From assembly GCA_946414805.1 (NCBI GenBank), contig CAMKPZ010000002.1:238617-302616 (forward strand): a stretch of 64,000 nt of DNA, written 5' to 3'. The notes below the pieces were generated by a model. It searched no databases. It was not told the origin of the DNA and saw nothing but the letters and a program-made list of their open reading frames with translations. The stretch is from an uncultured Bacteroidales bacterium (GTDB taxonomy: Bacteria; Bacteroidota; Bacteroidia; Bacteroidales; Paludibacteraceae). Below, in pieces: positions 42,925 to 51,841 of this stretch (position 1 is its first letter; every line of letters begins with the position of its first letter). The translations under genes and the position numbers were made by a program.

Positions 42925-43637
42925 AACGGCTATTATCCATACTGATCATTTTGGAATGCGTATCGGTTGTATCGGCTCAGACATATCATTCTTTTATAGC
43001 GGAAGCCGAAATCGGATATGCGGGGCCGTTATATGGAGTGACTGCTGCTGTCCGTCCGGGTTACGAACTCAAACAGAACCATTTTCTTCTCCACCTGACG
43101 ATAGGAGCGGGTTACACCTACTGCCGGACACCTATGCCCGATTATGACGAGTCCGTGCCGGCGACGGATACGGAGCAGTACCAACTGATGGAGCATTCCT
43201 ATTATACCCACCGCATGGATACTCGCCAATGGATGGAGATACAGGCTTCTTTCATGCTCGGCGGAGAATGGGAGCGTTTCTATTTCCTCGCCGGAGTGAT
43301 ACCGGCTTATAGTCTGAACGGGCGAAATACGATTGATGCGACTGTGCGGGTCGAAGGGGACTACGGGATGTTTATCGATCCCTATACCGATATGCCGAAC
43401 CACGGCTTTACTACCCGCCCTTACCATCAGGAGACCGCACTCCGTCCCTTCGGTACGATAAATGCGGCTTTGGAGATCGGAGTTCCCCTTGGCGAACATC
43501 TCCGCTTGGGATTATACGGGCATTACCCCGCGCTCTCGCAAGCCACTCCTCCTACTTGGTCCGCAGGCATCAAACTGACGGCTGTGGTATCATGGAAGCA
43601 TAAGAAACATTATCCATGCAGATGCATCTTTGATTGA
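42921..43637 (+). CDS. Outer-membrane beta-barrel protein, paralogue of the OmpA-family barrel
   Basis: A 238-residue protein starting at TTG 42921, which overlaps the previous stop (TTGA) and gives signal peptide MKRLLSILIILECVSVVSA. The alternating hydrophobic pattern indicates a small barrel. The block YTDMPNHGFTTRPYHQETAL matches the barrel of the protein at 39788, but there is no linker or OmpA domain. Proximity and shared motif suggest both barrels work with the module proteins, for example as anchors or secretion partners (inference). Confidence 0.72.
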   Translation: MKRLLSILIILECVSVVSAQTYHSFIAEAEIGYAGPLYGVTAAVRPGYELKQNHFLLHLTIGAGYTYCRTPMPDYDESVPATDTEQYQLMEHSYYTHRMDTRQWMEIQASFMLGGEWERFYFLAGVIPAYSLNGRNTIDATVRVEGDYGMFIDPYTDMPNHGFTTRPYHQETALRPFGTINAALEIGVPLGEHLRLGLYGHYPALSQATPPTWSAGIKLTAVVSWKHKKHYPCRCIFD

Positions 43638-43665
43638 TATGCAACGAATAAAACAATATAGTACA

Positions 43666-44931
43666 ATGAAAAAGTTTCTCATTTTAGTAGCGGCAACGTT
43701 TTTTGTAGCCGTTGCGAAAGCAGACATCCCTGCCGGGTATGCTATTTATGGTACTGCTCCTTCCGGTTATACGGATCTGACAGGTAGTATAAGTATTAGA
43801 GACTGCGGAGGAGGATACAATAGCTCCCAATCTTCCTATATCGAGTATACCGGTAAGGGGTTAGGTGGACATGTAGGGGACGGGAATTATTTGAGTCTGT
43901 CTTTCACTTCAACACAAATACTTCAATTAACTCCTACATACCGGGTACATATTGTGATGTGCAAGGATGCAGATTCGGGAAATAATGTGCAGTTCTCCCT
44001 TTGCCGTAACGGATGGGGGGCTAACCGTGCCTGTAAAACGATCCCTGCGGCGTCCCTTTCTACGGATGATCAGGAGATCGTATTGTCGGAGACAGAATTA
44101 ACGGAATCCCCATGGGGAACCATTCGGACTGGTGACGAAACAGAATTTGGAGCCGGAGATGTGATGCGTTTCTGCGCCGTGAATGATGAAGTGATCAAAA
44201 TTAGGCAGATATACATTGAGAATGTATTCACTCCCTTTGCTCAGTCCGCAAACTTAGGTATCCTGCGTGTAAAGGCTTGTCCTCTATATGCAGAAAGCAA
44301 CGCTTTTGTTCCTACGGGCGCAAGTGTTGACAATTTGAATTTTTATGTAGTCAGTGTCGATCAGGATATATATGCCCGCATGACATCTACCGGGCATGCT
44401 TTTGATGCAGGTTTTACAGATAACTATCAAGTATGCACATGGAGAAGCGATAGAACAACCAATGCTACCGAAAGTACAAATAGTTCTTATCCTTATCCGG
44501 AAGGAGCCTTGTTTTTCATTAACAACGGATTATTTGGTATAGGAGGTAATGCCGATTGTTATGTAAGTGCACGTGCTAAAGTGTTCTGGCAAACCAATAT
44601 TACTTGTACGGAGCAGCTGCCTTTCCGCGGTACGTATGTATGTACCCCTACAGGTGACAGAACGGCTCCTACCGCCACTGCTACGGCGCTTTATGATAGC
44701 GGTACTTGTACCATCTCTTTTACCGCTTCCGATAATAGCGGAGAGATATTCTATTATGTAGTAAATGAAACAAAGAGTACCAAGCAAATATCTTTCGTTC
44801 CTACATTTGTAGCAGGCGGAGCTTCCGAAGGAGACATTTTCACTTGTTACGCTGTCGATTTTGACGGAAACATGTCCGCACCGTTCCGCGTAGCGGCAAT
44901 GACTTGCGATAACTGTTTTTTAGTACAATAA
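43666..44931 (+). CDS. Secreted N-module protein without the C-terminal motif
   Basis: A 421-residue protein. ATG 43666 (MKKFLILVAATFFVAVAKA) is preferred to an in-frame TTG 36 bp upstream. Residues ~20-190 are the N-module (GYAIYGTAPSGYTDLTGSI, VQFSLCRNGWGANRACKTI) shared with 31525 and 33443. The middle is unassigned, and the end has an FN3/Ig-like segment (APTATATALYDSGTCTISFT). It stops at CDNCFLVQ with no DGQxxI motif, unlike its neighbours. The AT content is higher than in surrounding enzymes. Confidence 0.7.
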   Translation: MKKFLILVAATFFVAVAKADIPAGYAIYGTAPSGYTDLTGSISIRDCGGGYNSSQSSYIEYTGKGLGGHVGDGNYLSLSFTSTQILQLTPTYRVHIVMCKDADSGNNVQFSLCRNGWGANRACKTIPAASLSTDDQEIVLSETELTESPWGTIRTGDETEFGAGDVMRFCAVNDEVIKIRQIYIENVFTPFAQSANLGILRVKACPLYAESNAFVPTGASVDNLNFYVVSVDQDIYARMTSTGHAFDAGFTDNYQVCTWRSDRTTNATESTNSSYPYPEGALFFINNGLFGIGGNADCYVSARAKVFWQTNITCTEQLPFRGTYVCTPTGDRTAPTATATALYDSGTCTISFTASDNSGEIFYYVVNETKSTKQISFVPTFVAGGASEGDIFTCYAVDFDGNMSAPFRVAAMTCDNCFLVQ

Positions 44932-44941
44932 TTATTACCCA

Positions 44942-46294
44942 ATGACAATGAAACGAATATTTTCTTTGCTCTTGATATGCCTGCCATTAGTGGTTTTTGC
45001 GCAGACGCAGAGTTACAAACGCGGCTATGGAGTGGACCAATCCAAGTTCTCCAAAGATGCCCTCGTTAATCTCTCGTCGGGTGCCGGGTGGTATTATGAC
45101 TGGTCTACCTCTACCTATCTGGATTTTGAGAGCGTGGGAGTGGATTTCGTGCCCATGACCTGGAATGGCGGCTATAACAAGAATGAACTGCGGACCTTCC
45201 TGACCAATCACCCCTCAGTGAAATACCTCCTGGCGTTTAATGAACCGAATTTCCGCGATCAGGCGAATATGACCCCCTCTCAGGCTGCGGCTGCGTGGCC
45301 TGCATTGGAAGCTATAGCGGATGAATTCAATCTCAAGATCGTTTCTCCGGCGCCTAACTGGTGCGGATGGTGCGTGGAAGAAGGAGGTACCACCTATAAC
45401 TCCCCGTATGACTGGCTGCGCGATTTCTTCGCTGCTTGTCCTTCATGCCGCGTGGATTACATAGGCGTGCATTTCTATATGGGGGCTATGGAGTCGGTCA
45501 AAGGCAGCATCGATCTCCTTTGGGAGCAATTCCATAAGCCGGTATGGCTGACCGAATTCAATATGGATAAGAATGGAATGGGGGATAATGGTACGACAGA
45601 CGAGCAACGCGCCTTTATGGTCAATATGATTGACTGGATGGAGCGTGATCCACATGTCTATCGCTATGCATGGTTCTTGGGACGGGGCGGTATCAGCACC
45701 GATTTGATAGGCTCGGATAAGAAAACGCCTACGCTCCTCGGTAAGGTGTATGCCAATATGTCATCATATGATGCCGCTTTCTACCACCCAGTCAACACTC
45801 GGATTGAAGCGGAGCATTATATCGATGCCGAGAATTTCTCGCTGGTAGAGTCTACGGATACCGATGGCCAGCTTTCCGTGGGGTACACCCTGCAAGGAAC
45901 ACGCTTGGCTTATCAGGTGGAGGTGCCTTCTTCCGGAGAATGGACGCTCTCTTTGCGTCATGCCGGAGAACAGAATACTTGGTTTGATATGTATTCTGAC
46001 AACACCTATCTGGCTACTCTGCAATTGCCCTCCACAGGAGGATGGGCTACGTGGCAGACCCAGTCACAGACGCTCTCTCTCACGGCTGGCAAACAGACTA
46101 TTGAGTTGCGGCTTACCGCCGGCGGATGTGACCTTAACTGGCTTTCGCTGGATAGAGAGGGGATTGGTGAAGGACTCGTTTCTCTGCAAAACGGAGATGC
46201 TTTGACTCCCGTCAAACAGTTATCGGAGGACGGACAGATCATTATTAAAGTCGGAGACAAACAATACAATGTATTAGGTCAATTCGTACGCTGA
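44942..46294 (+). CDS. GH128 family endo-beta-1,3-glucanase, second copy
   Basis: A 450-residue paralogue of the enzyme at 27327. Catalytic motifs are LLAFNEPNF (Glu 101) and WLTEFN (Glu 205), with YYDWSTS and FVPMTWNGG in the expected places. A CBM6-like module follows (IEAEHYIDAENFSLVESTDT to LTAGKQTIELRLTAGG), then the C-terminal motif SEDGQIIIKVGDKQYNVLGQ. ATG 44948 is an equally good start (MKRIFSLLLICLP). The stop overlaps the rhaB ATG by one base, linking polysaccharide cleavage to sugar catabolism in one transcript. Confidence 0.9.
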   Translation: MTMKRIFSLLLICLPLVVFAQTQSYKRGYGVDQSKFSKDALVNLSSGAGWYYDWSTSTYLDFESVGVDFVPMTWNGGYNKNELRTFLTNHPSVKYLLAFNEPNFRDQANMTPSQAAAAWPALEAIADEFNLKIVSPAPNWCGWCVEEGGTTYNSPYDWLRDFFAACPSCRVDYIGVHFYMGAMESVKGSIDLLWEQFHKPVWLTEFNMDKNGMGDNGTTDEQRAFMVNMIDWMERDPHVYRYAWFLGRGGISTDLIGSDKKTPTLLGKVYANMSSYDAAFYHPVNTRIEAEHYIDAENFSLVESTDTDGQLSVGYTLQGTRLAYQVEVPSSGEWTLSLRHAGEQNTWFDMYSDNTYLATLQLPSTGGWATWQTQSQTLSLTAGKQTIELRLTAGGCDLNWLSLDREGIGEGLVSLQNGDALTPVKQLSEDGQIIIKVGDKQYNVLGQFVR

Positions 46295-47634
46295 TGAAAC
46301 ATTATATTGCTATCGATTGGGGCGCTACTTCAGGTCGGGTGATGGTTGCGCATGTGGAGAACGGACATATCGGGATGGAGGAAGTTCATCGCTTCTCACA
46401 TGCGATCCATTATGCGGAAGACGGACATTACTATTGGAATTTCTCTTCGCTCCTGAAAGAGACCGTAGAGGGCTTGCGTAAAGCGGCCTTGCTTGGACAT
46501 CATTATGAGTCTGTCGGAGCGGACACATGGGGTGTGGATGTTGTCTTCTATGATGGCGAGGGGCAGATGATTGCCGAACCGCTCTCGTATAGAGATCCAT
46601 TTACGGCAGAAGTCACCAAGCATTTCTTTGAACAATATATCTCCGCAGAGAAGCTCTACCACAAGACAGGCATCCAGTTCATGGATTTCAATACGGTGTT
46701 CAAACTCTTTGCCTGCCGGTGTGAGAACTATCGTCCATACGCAGAGGCGAAACATATTCTCTTTCTGCCCGACGCGGTCAGTTATTACCTGACTGGGCGC
46801 ATGGTATGCGAGTACACGGCACTCTCGACCTCGGCAATGATGGATCCGCGCACCAAGGACTTGGATGCGGAGATCTTAGCGGCTTGCGGTCTGAACCGTG
46901 AGCAGTTCCCGGAAGTGGTCATGCCGGGACATGATTTGGGCACACTCAAAGAGGATATTCTGGCAGCGACAGGACTGAACTCCGACTGCCGCGTAGTGAC
47001 CGTGGCGGGGCACGATACCGGTTCTGCCGTAGCCGCGTGTCCGCGTTTGATAGGCGGCAAAAGAGCCGCGTATCTCAGTTGCGGCACATGGAGTCTGATG
47101 GGCATTGTGACCGACGAGCCTGTGATCACCGGGGAGAGTTGCGTCCTCAATTTTACCAACGAAGGCGGCGTGAACGGCACAACGCGGTTGCTGAAGAACA
47201 TCACCGGCATGTGGATCTTGGAGCAATGCCGTAAGGAATGGGCGGTGCAAGGCAAGGACTACAGCTATGACGAACTGGTGCAGATGGCGCAGTCAGTCAA
47301 GAGCAATCCGAAGCTCCTGTTCAATCCCGACGAGCCGCGTTTCGCCAAACCAAAGAGCATGTTAGCGGAGGTACAAGGCGGCAAAGCGTTGACTGACCAA
47401 GAGATCATCTGGGCTATCTATAACAGCATGGCACACCGCTACGGTGAGGTGTTCCGGATGATGCAGAGTCTGGCGCCGTGGCAGATAGAGTGTCTGTATG
47501 TCATCGGCGGCGGAGTACAGAACAAATACCTGCTCCAACTCACGGAACAAGCCGTAGGCGTGCCGGTAGTAGCCGGTCCGTCCGAAGCCACCGCGATAGG
47601 TAATATCATGGTGCAGGCTGCAAAAAATGAATAA
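46294..47634 (+). CDS. rhaB: Rhamnulokinase-family sugar kinase
   Basis: A 446-residue FGGY kinase phosphorylating L-rhamnulose (or L-fuculose) with ATP. The RhaB-type opening IDWGATSGRVMVAHV (Asp 8 to Arg 15 in DWGATSGR), the VGADTWGVD segment, YLSCGTWSLMG and the C-terminal GGGVQNKYLLQLTEQA are present. It is slightly short of typical RhaB (~485). The operon partners are an isomerase, a sugar transporter and RhaD, so the kinase step of rhamnose breakdown is the best call. Fuculokinase specificity cannot be excluded from motifs alone. Confidence 0.88.
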   Translation: MKHYIAIDWGATSGRVMVAHVENGHIGMEEVHRFSHAIHYAEDGHYYWNFSSLLKETVEGLRKAALLGHHYESVGADTWGVDVVFYDGEGQMIAEPLSYRDPFTAEVTKHFFEQYISAEKLYHKTGIQFMDFNTVFKLFACRCENYRPYAEAKHILFLPDAVSYYLTGRMVCEYTALSTSAMMDPRTKDLDAEILAACGLNREQFPEVVMPGHDLGTLKEDILAATGLNSDCRVVTVAGHDTGSAVAACPRLIGGKRAAYLSCGTWSLMGIVTDEPVITGESCVLNFTNEGGVNGTTRLLKNITGMWILEQCRKEWAVQGKDYSYDELVQMAQSVKSNPKLLFNPDEPRFAKPKSMLAEVQGGKALTDQEIIWAIYNSMAHRYGEVFRMMQSLAPWQIECLYVIGGGVQNKYLLQLTEQAVGVPVVAGPSEATAIGNIMVQAAKNE

Positions 47635-47646
47635 ATCAATATATTT

Positions 47647-49074
47647 ATGAACAAGCCATTAGTAGAAACCAAAGCCCGCGTGGGAGTGTTCTCCATCGCT
47701 CTGGGCGCTTATCTGCCTCAGTTCCCGACCTTGGTGCCGGAGTTTGAGGCGCAGTATGAAGCCTTCAAAAAGAGCCTGCCGACGAGCGTGGAGCTCATCG
47801 ACGGAGGCATTGTGACGACCAAAGAACTCGCCATGACAGCGGGAGACAAGTTCCGCGCCGCGGATGTGGATTTGGTGATTTTGCAGTTGCTGACTTATGC
47901 CACCTCGTACAACATGCTGCCGGCAGTGCGCGATCTGGATGTTCCGGTAGTATTGGTGAACCTGCAGAAACTGCCTGCGCCGGACTACAAGCATACAGAC
48001 ACCGCCAAATGGTTAGGCGAGTTGTATGCCTGCGGCGCCGTAGGCGAGATGGTAGCCGACCTGGAGCGTGCCGGCAAACGGCATGCCGTCATCACCGGGC
48101 TGCAGGGTGATGATCCCGAGGTGCAGCACGAGATAGAAGACTGGTGCCGTGCGGCACAGGTGCGCCGCCGTTTCCGCGACACGAACATTGCGCAGATCGG
48201 CCGTCCGTATCCGGGTATGATGGATCTGTATATCGACGAGACCAACCTCTACCACCGTATGTGGCTATATACCAAGCAGTTCGACTGGGAGAAGATGTGG
48301 GCGATAGCGGACCATGTGACCGACGAGGCTGCTATCCGCGCGAAGGCGGAGGATATTCTGGACACGTTCGAGATAGAAGCCGGCGCGACAGTAGAGACCG
48401 TTTGGGACATGGCGAAATACGTGGTGGCGTTCGAGCAGTGGGTGAAGGACGAGCAGCTGGGTCTGATCGCTTCGCACTACGACGGTTTTGCACAAGGCGT
48501 AGCCGGCAAACTGGACTCGATGCTCATTCCGGCATTCTCCATGCTGATCAAGCAACACACCGCCTGCGCCGTGGAAGGCGATATCAAAGTAGCGATGGCG
48601 ATGAGTATCTTGAAGACCATCAGCGGCACCGGTCAACTGAGCGAGATGTACTCGATTGATTTCCCGGCAGACATCTGTATCATCGGTCACTCGGGTAGCG
48701 GCGATGCGGCTATCTCACAGGCGCACAAGCCAACTATGAAGATCGTGCCGGTGTTCCACGGCAAGACAGGCGGCGGCTACCTGACGCAGTTCTATCCGCC
48801 AACAGGTGCTGTGACCTATTTAGGTATCACCCAGGACAAGAACGGCGTATTCAAGTTCGTGGTGGCAGAAGGCGAGAACGAGGCAGGCGAGATATTCATG
48901 TTCGGTGACACGAACATGCGCACGCGTTTCTCTATCGGTGCGCGCGAGTTCTGCAACCGCTGGTCGGAAGCCGGGCCTACTCACCACATGGCTGCCGCCG
49001 TGGGACGGCATATCGACACTATCCTCAAGGTAGCGAAGATCTTCAACGTGCAGGTAGATATAATATGCAAATAA
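47647..49074 (+). CDS. L-fucose/L-arabinose isomerase-family sugar isomerase
   Basis: A 475-residue protein with a FucI/AraA-like layout. An N-terminal domain (VGVFSIALGAYLPQFP, VDLVILQLLTYATSYN, PVVLVNLQKLPAPDY) comes first. A middle domain with GRPYPGMMDLYIDETNL follows, then a C-terminal metal-site region (CAVEGDIKVAMAMSIL, HSGSGDAAIS, GPTHHMAAAVG). It is not the TIM-barrel RhaA family, although it sits exactly where RhaA is expected, between rhaB and rhaD. It may isomerise L-rhamnose as a non-orthologous replacement, or the operon may act on L-fucose. Confidence 0.8.
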   Translation: MNKPLVETKARVGVFSIALGAYLPQFPTLVPEFEAQYEAFKKSLPTSVELIDGGIVTTKELAMTAGDKFRAADVDLVILQLLTYATSYNMLPAVRDLDVPVVLVNLQKLPAPDYKHTDTAKWLGELYACGAVGEMVADLERAGKRHAVITGLQGDDPEVQHEIEDWCRAAQVRRRFRDTNIAQIGRPYPGMMDLYIDETNLYHRMWLYTKQFDWEKMWAIADHVTDEAAIRAKAEDILDTFEIEAGATVETVWDMAKYVVAFEQWVKDEQLGLIASHYDGFAQGVAGKLDSMLIPAFSMLIKQHTACAVEGDIKVAMAMSILKTISGTGQLSEMYSIDFPADICIIGHSGSGDAAISQAHKPTMKIVPVFHGKTGGGYLTQFYPPTGAVTYLGITQDKNGVFKFVVAEGENEAGEIFMFGDTNMRTRFSIGAREFCNRWSEAGPTHHMAAAVGRHIDTILKVAKIFNVQVDIICK

Positions 49075-50459
49075 ATGAACAAATGGTAAATGATAAAATG
49101 GTAAATAAGCCGGCTTCCAGCCTGCGTTCCACACTGGCTGTGTCGCTCAATAATTATCTGGATGCCGGAGCGATCGTAGCCGGTGCCAGTGGTCTGACCC
49201 TTTGGCAGAACTATCTGGGATTAAGCGAGTTGAGTCTCGGGTGGCTCAATTTCATCAGTGCCAACTGTCTGGGTGCCGCTATCGGTGCCATTATAGGCGG
49301 TTTTCTGGCGGACAAGTACGGACGGAAGTTCATTTTTACTTACAACCTGCTTCTCTATATGGCAGGTGTGCTGACGATCATGTGTTCTGTCAATTTCCCT
49401 ATGCTCCTGATCGGTTTTCTGCTTACAGGCATCTCGGTTGGAGTGGGTGTGCCGGCGTCATGGACCTATATTTCCGAGAGTTCGGAGATTGACACCCGGG
49501 GACGCAATATCGCTATCTCGCAGATGTCATGGGGCATCGGTCCGATGTGTATTCTGCTGCTCGGAATGCTGTTCGCTCCCGGTCTGCCGGGCGAGGAAGA
49601 CGGAGTGCTGTTCGGGTTGGTTAGAGGTCTGGCAGAATGGTTCTACGGTTCAGAAGCACCTCTCGAGGCAGTACATGTATTCAGTTCCCGCATTGTGTTT
49701 TTCTCGCTCTTTGTGGTAGCGTTTTTCGCCTGGTCGCTGCAACGGAGATTACAGGAAAGCGCAGATTTTGAAGCGCAGAAAGCGGCAGGCAAGCAAGCCG
49801 GACTGATAGAAAATATCCGGCTTCTGTTTACCAATCGTGTGGCGGTCCGAACCGTCTGCTTTCTGGCTCTCATCTATCTCTCTTGGAATCTTGTGGCATC
49901 TGTCATGGGCTTCTTCCAACCGCATATCTATGAGTCGGCTGGCGGCATGAGCAACAAAGACGCCAACATGCTCAGTTGTGTCAGCTGGGCAGTGGTGGTG
50001 CTGACTACTTATTTTGTGTCCCTTTGGGTAGATAAGATAGCGCATCGGATCTTTTATGTATTCGGATTACTGTGCGCGCTGACGGCATGGTTCATCATTA
50101 TCGGCATTGGCGTAAACAATATCGTATGGCTGTGGGTGTTCACTATTTTGTGGGGCATCAATAACGGCTGTTCGGTGCAGTTGTTCTACGCTCTGTGGGG
50201 CACCGAACTCTTTCCCGCCAAGTTCCGCGCCGGTGCACAGGGACTGATGTTCTTCCTCGTCCGCGGATTGTCTGCTGTCTGGGGACTGGTTTTTACCGGT
50301 ATCTACGGCGAGAACGGAGAGGGATTTACTATGGCTGCGTGGTGCATGGTGGCGCTATTGCTGACTTCGCTCATCGTGGGCGCTGCCGGTGCTCCTAAGA
50401 CACGCTGCAAATCATTGGATGAAATCACTAAAGAACGTTATGGAAATACTATCGACTAA
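49065..50459 (+). CDS. MFS sugar transporter (sugar-porter type)
   Basis: A 464-residue permease with twelve hydrophobic segments. MFS signatures are GGFLADKYGRKFIF after TM2 and the sugar-porter-like GVGVPASWTYISESSEIDTRG after TM4. It probably imports the monosaccharide used by the flanking enzymes with protons. The start overlaps the isomerase stop by 10 bp. ATGs at 49083 and 49098 are alternatives, and this start region (MQINEQMVNDKMVNK) is encoded by an AAATGGTAAATGA-type repeat. Its 3' end overlaps rhaD by 20 bp. Confidence 0.9.
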   Translation: MQINEQMVNDKMVNKPASSLRSTLAVSLNNYLDAGAIVAGASGLTLWQNYLGLSELSLGWLNFISANCLGAAIGAIIGGFLADKYGRKFIFTYNLLLYMAGVLTIMCSVNFPMLLIGFLLTGISVGVGVPASWTYISESSEIDTRGRNIAISQMSWGIGPMCILLLGMLFAPGLPGEEDGVLFGLVRGLAEWFYGSEAPLEAVHVFSSRIVFFSLFVVAFFAWSLQRRLQESADFEAQKAAGKQAGLIENIRLLFTNRVAVRTVCFLALIYLSWNLVASVMGFFQPHIYESAGGMSNKDANMLSCVSWAVVVLTTYFVSLWVDKIAHRIFYVFGLLCALTAWFIIIGIGVNNIVWLWVFTILWGINNGCSVQLFYALWGTELFPAKFRAGAQGLMFFLVRGLSAVWGLVFTGIYGENGEGFTMAAWCMVALLLTSLIVGAAGAPKTRCKSLDEITKERYGNTID

Positions 50460-51258
50460 TGCGGCTCTGAAAGCCGTGATTATGGATGTGGCGGAGGTCG
50501 CCGGCCATATCTGGGTAAAAGGGTGGGGCGAACGCAACGGCGGCAACATCACCGTGCGTCTCTCCGAGTTTGCCACGCCCGAATGGGCTGCTATGCCGGC
50601 GCAGAGCGACCCTATCGCTATCGGCTGTGAGCTGCCGTATCTGAAGGGGCATTATTTCTACGCCAAGGGTACGCAGAAAAGGATGCGTGACCTCGCGCGT
50701 GACCCGATGGCGAACGGTTCGGTTATCCGTATCTGCGACGACTGCGCGCACTATGAGATCATCGCCGACAGCGCTGTTATGCCTACCTCCGAACTGCCGT
50801 CGCATCTGATGGTACAGAACTACCTGTTGGAGTCCGGTTCGCGCTATAAAGCCACGCTGCATACTCATCCAATCCAACTGGTTGCAATGAGCCACCTGCC
50901 GCATTTCAAGAACAGCGAAACGATGACCCATACCCTGTGGTCGATGATTCCCGAGACGCTGGCATTCGCTCCGCTCGGCATCGGATGGGTGCCGTACGAA
51001 GTGCCCGGCTCACTGGAGCTGGCAAAAGCTACGCTGGCGAAGATTCACGATTACGATGTAGCCATGTGGGAGAAGCACGGTGTGTTTGCAGTAGGGCAGG
51101 ATATCATGGACGCGTTTGACCAGGTGGATGTGCTCAACAAGGCGGCGGAGATTTACATGTGCGCCCGCAACATGGGTGGCGAACCGGAAGGCCTCACCGA
51201 CAAGGATATGAAAGATGTGCAGGATATTTTCCAACTGCCAACCTCCCGTCCTTGCTAA
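50440..51258 (+). CDS. rhaD: Rhamnulose-1-phosphate aldolase
   Basis: A class II aldolase cleaving L-rhamnulose 1-phosphate to dihydroxyacetone phosphate and L-lactaldehyde. The 272-residue length matches RhaD rather than the ~215-residue FucA. The zinc ligands His 141 and His 143 in LHTHPIQL are visible, and Glu 118 lies in PTSELPSHL. The phosphate-binding GGNITVRL is at residues 34-41. ATG 50440 gives the RhaD-like N-terminus MEILSTNAALK. The gene closes the operon and is followed by a strong terminator. Confidence 0.93.
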   Translation: MEILSTNAALKAVIMDVAEVAGHIWVKGWGERNGGNITVRLSEFATPEWAAMPAQSDPIAIGCELPYLKGHYFYAKGTQKRMRDLARDPMANGSVIRICDDCAHYEIIADSAVMPTSELPSHLMVQNYLLESGSRYKATLHTHPIQLVAMSHLPHFKNSETMTHTLWSMIPETLAFAPLGIGWVPYEVPGSLELAKATLAKIHDYDVAMWEKHGVFAVGQDIMDAFDQVDVLNKAAEIYMCARNMGGEPEGLTDKDMKDVQDIFQLPTSRPC

Positions 51259-51282
51259 GTAAAGAAATTATACTGTTACATT

Positions 51283-51322
51283 AAAAGAGAGTGCACCAAA
51301 TTAACCGACGCACTCTCTTTTT
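51283..51322 (+). terminator. Terminator of the rha operon
   Basis: AAAAGAGAGTGC and GCACTCTCTTTT pair around a 15-nt loop and end in a T-run. Confidence 0.92.
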
Positions 51323-51340
51323 GAATGTATTATAATATTT

Positions 51341-51830
51341 AGGGTATAGCAAGGGTATAGCAGCCCTATACGATTAGCGCGAGGTTAATTAGGCTTTGTC
51401 GGAATATAATTGAACACCCGCATTTAGCGTGTGTCGGGCAGACCTTCGGCGTTTGAGTCCTTGTGCTAAACATGACATAAAGACGAAGGGCGACACGCGG
51501 TAACAAACATCCTCACGTGGAGAGAGGACGGCGCTGCGCGCCATGTGGGCTCTGCCTACACCGCAAGCCCAAAAACAAAACAACCCGCATACCATGCGGG
51601 ACAAAGAACGAAAGAAGGGAAACGCGCTAACGGAGATAGCGCGCACAGGACACAGAGGAATGAAACGGAGCAAGAAAAAAAGCTTGTCTGTCATAACAAA
51701 GAGAGCGGATACAGAAACACGGCAGGTTAGATGCCTGCCGTGTTTCTCACAATCACGCGCATATACGCGCACTATTCAATTAAGGTTTTGCGCGACTGCG
51801 CGCACGAATAGGTTGGAATAGTATTGTCCC
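51341..51830. other. Hairpin-rich gene-free region between rhaD and ppdK
   Basis: No convincing gene is seen. It holds an 11-bp tandem pair (AGGGTATAGCA, 51341-51362) and hairpins CCCGCAT/ATGCGGG (51584-51600) and GCGCTA/TAGCGC (51624-51642). A 13-bp perfect stem GAAACACGGCAGG/CCTGCCGTGTTTC (51714-51746) and TGCGCG/CGCGCA near 51789-51804 follow. The 13-bp stem may act as the ppdK terminator. A minus-strand frame of 127 codons (51389-51772) runs through the hairpins and has Cys/Arg-rich, low-plausibility composition, so it is not called as a gene. Confidence 0.55.
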
Positions 51831-51841
51831 AAGCGTTCTTT

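Noticed and set aside
51389-51772. Minus-strand frame of 127 codons between rhaD and ppdK
   Set aside because: It spans several perfect hairpins, has no promoter or convincing start, and has an unlikely Cys/Arg-rich translation. It is kept only as a possibility in the region entry.
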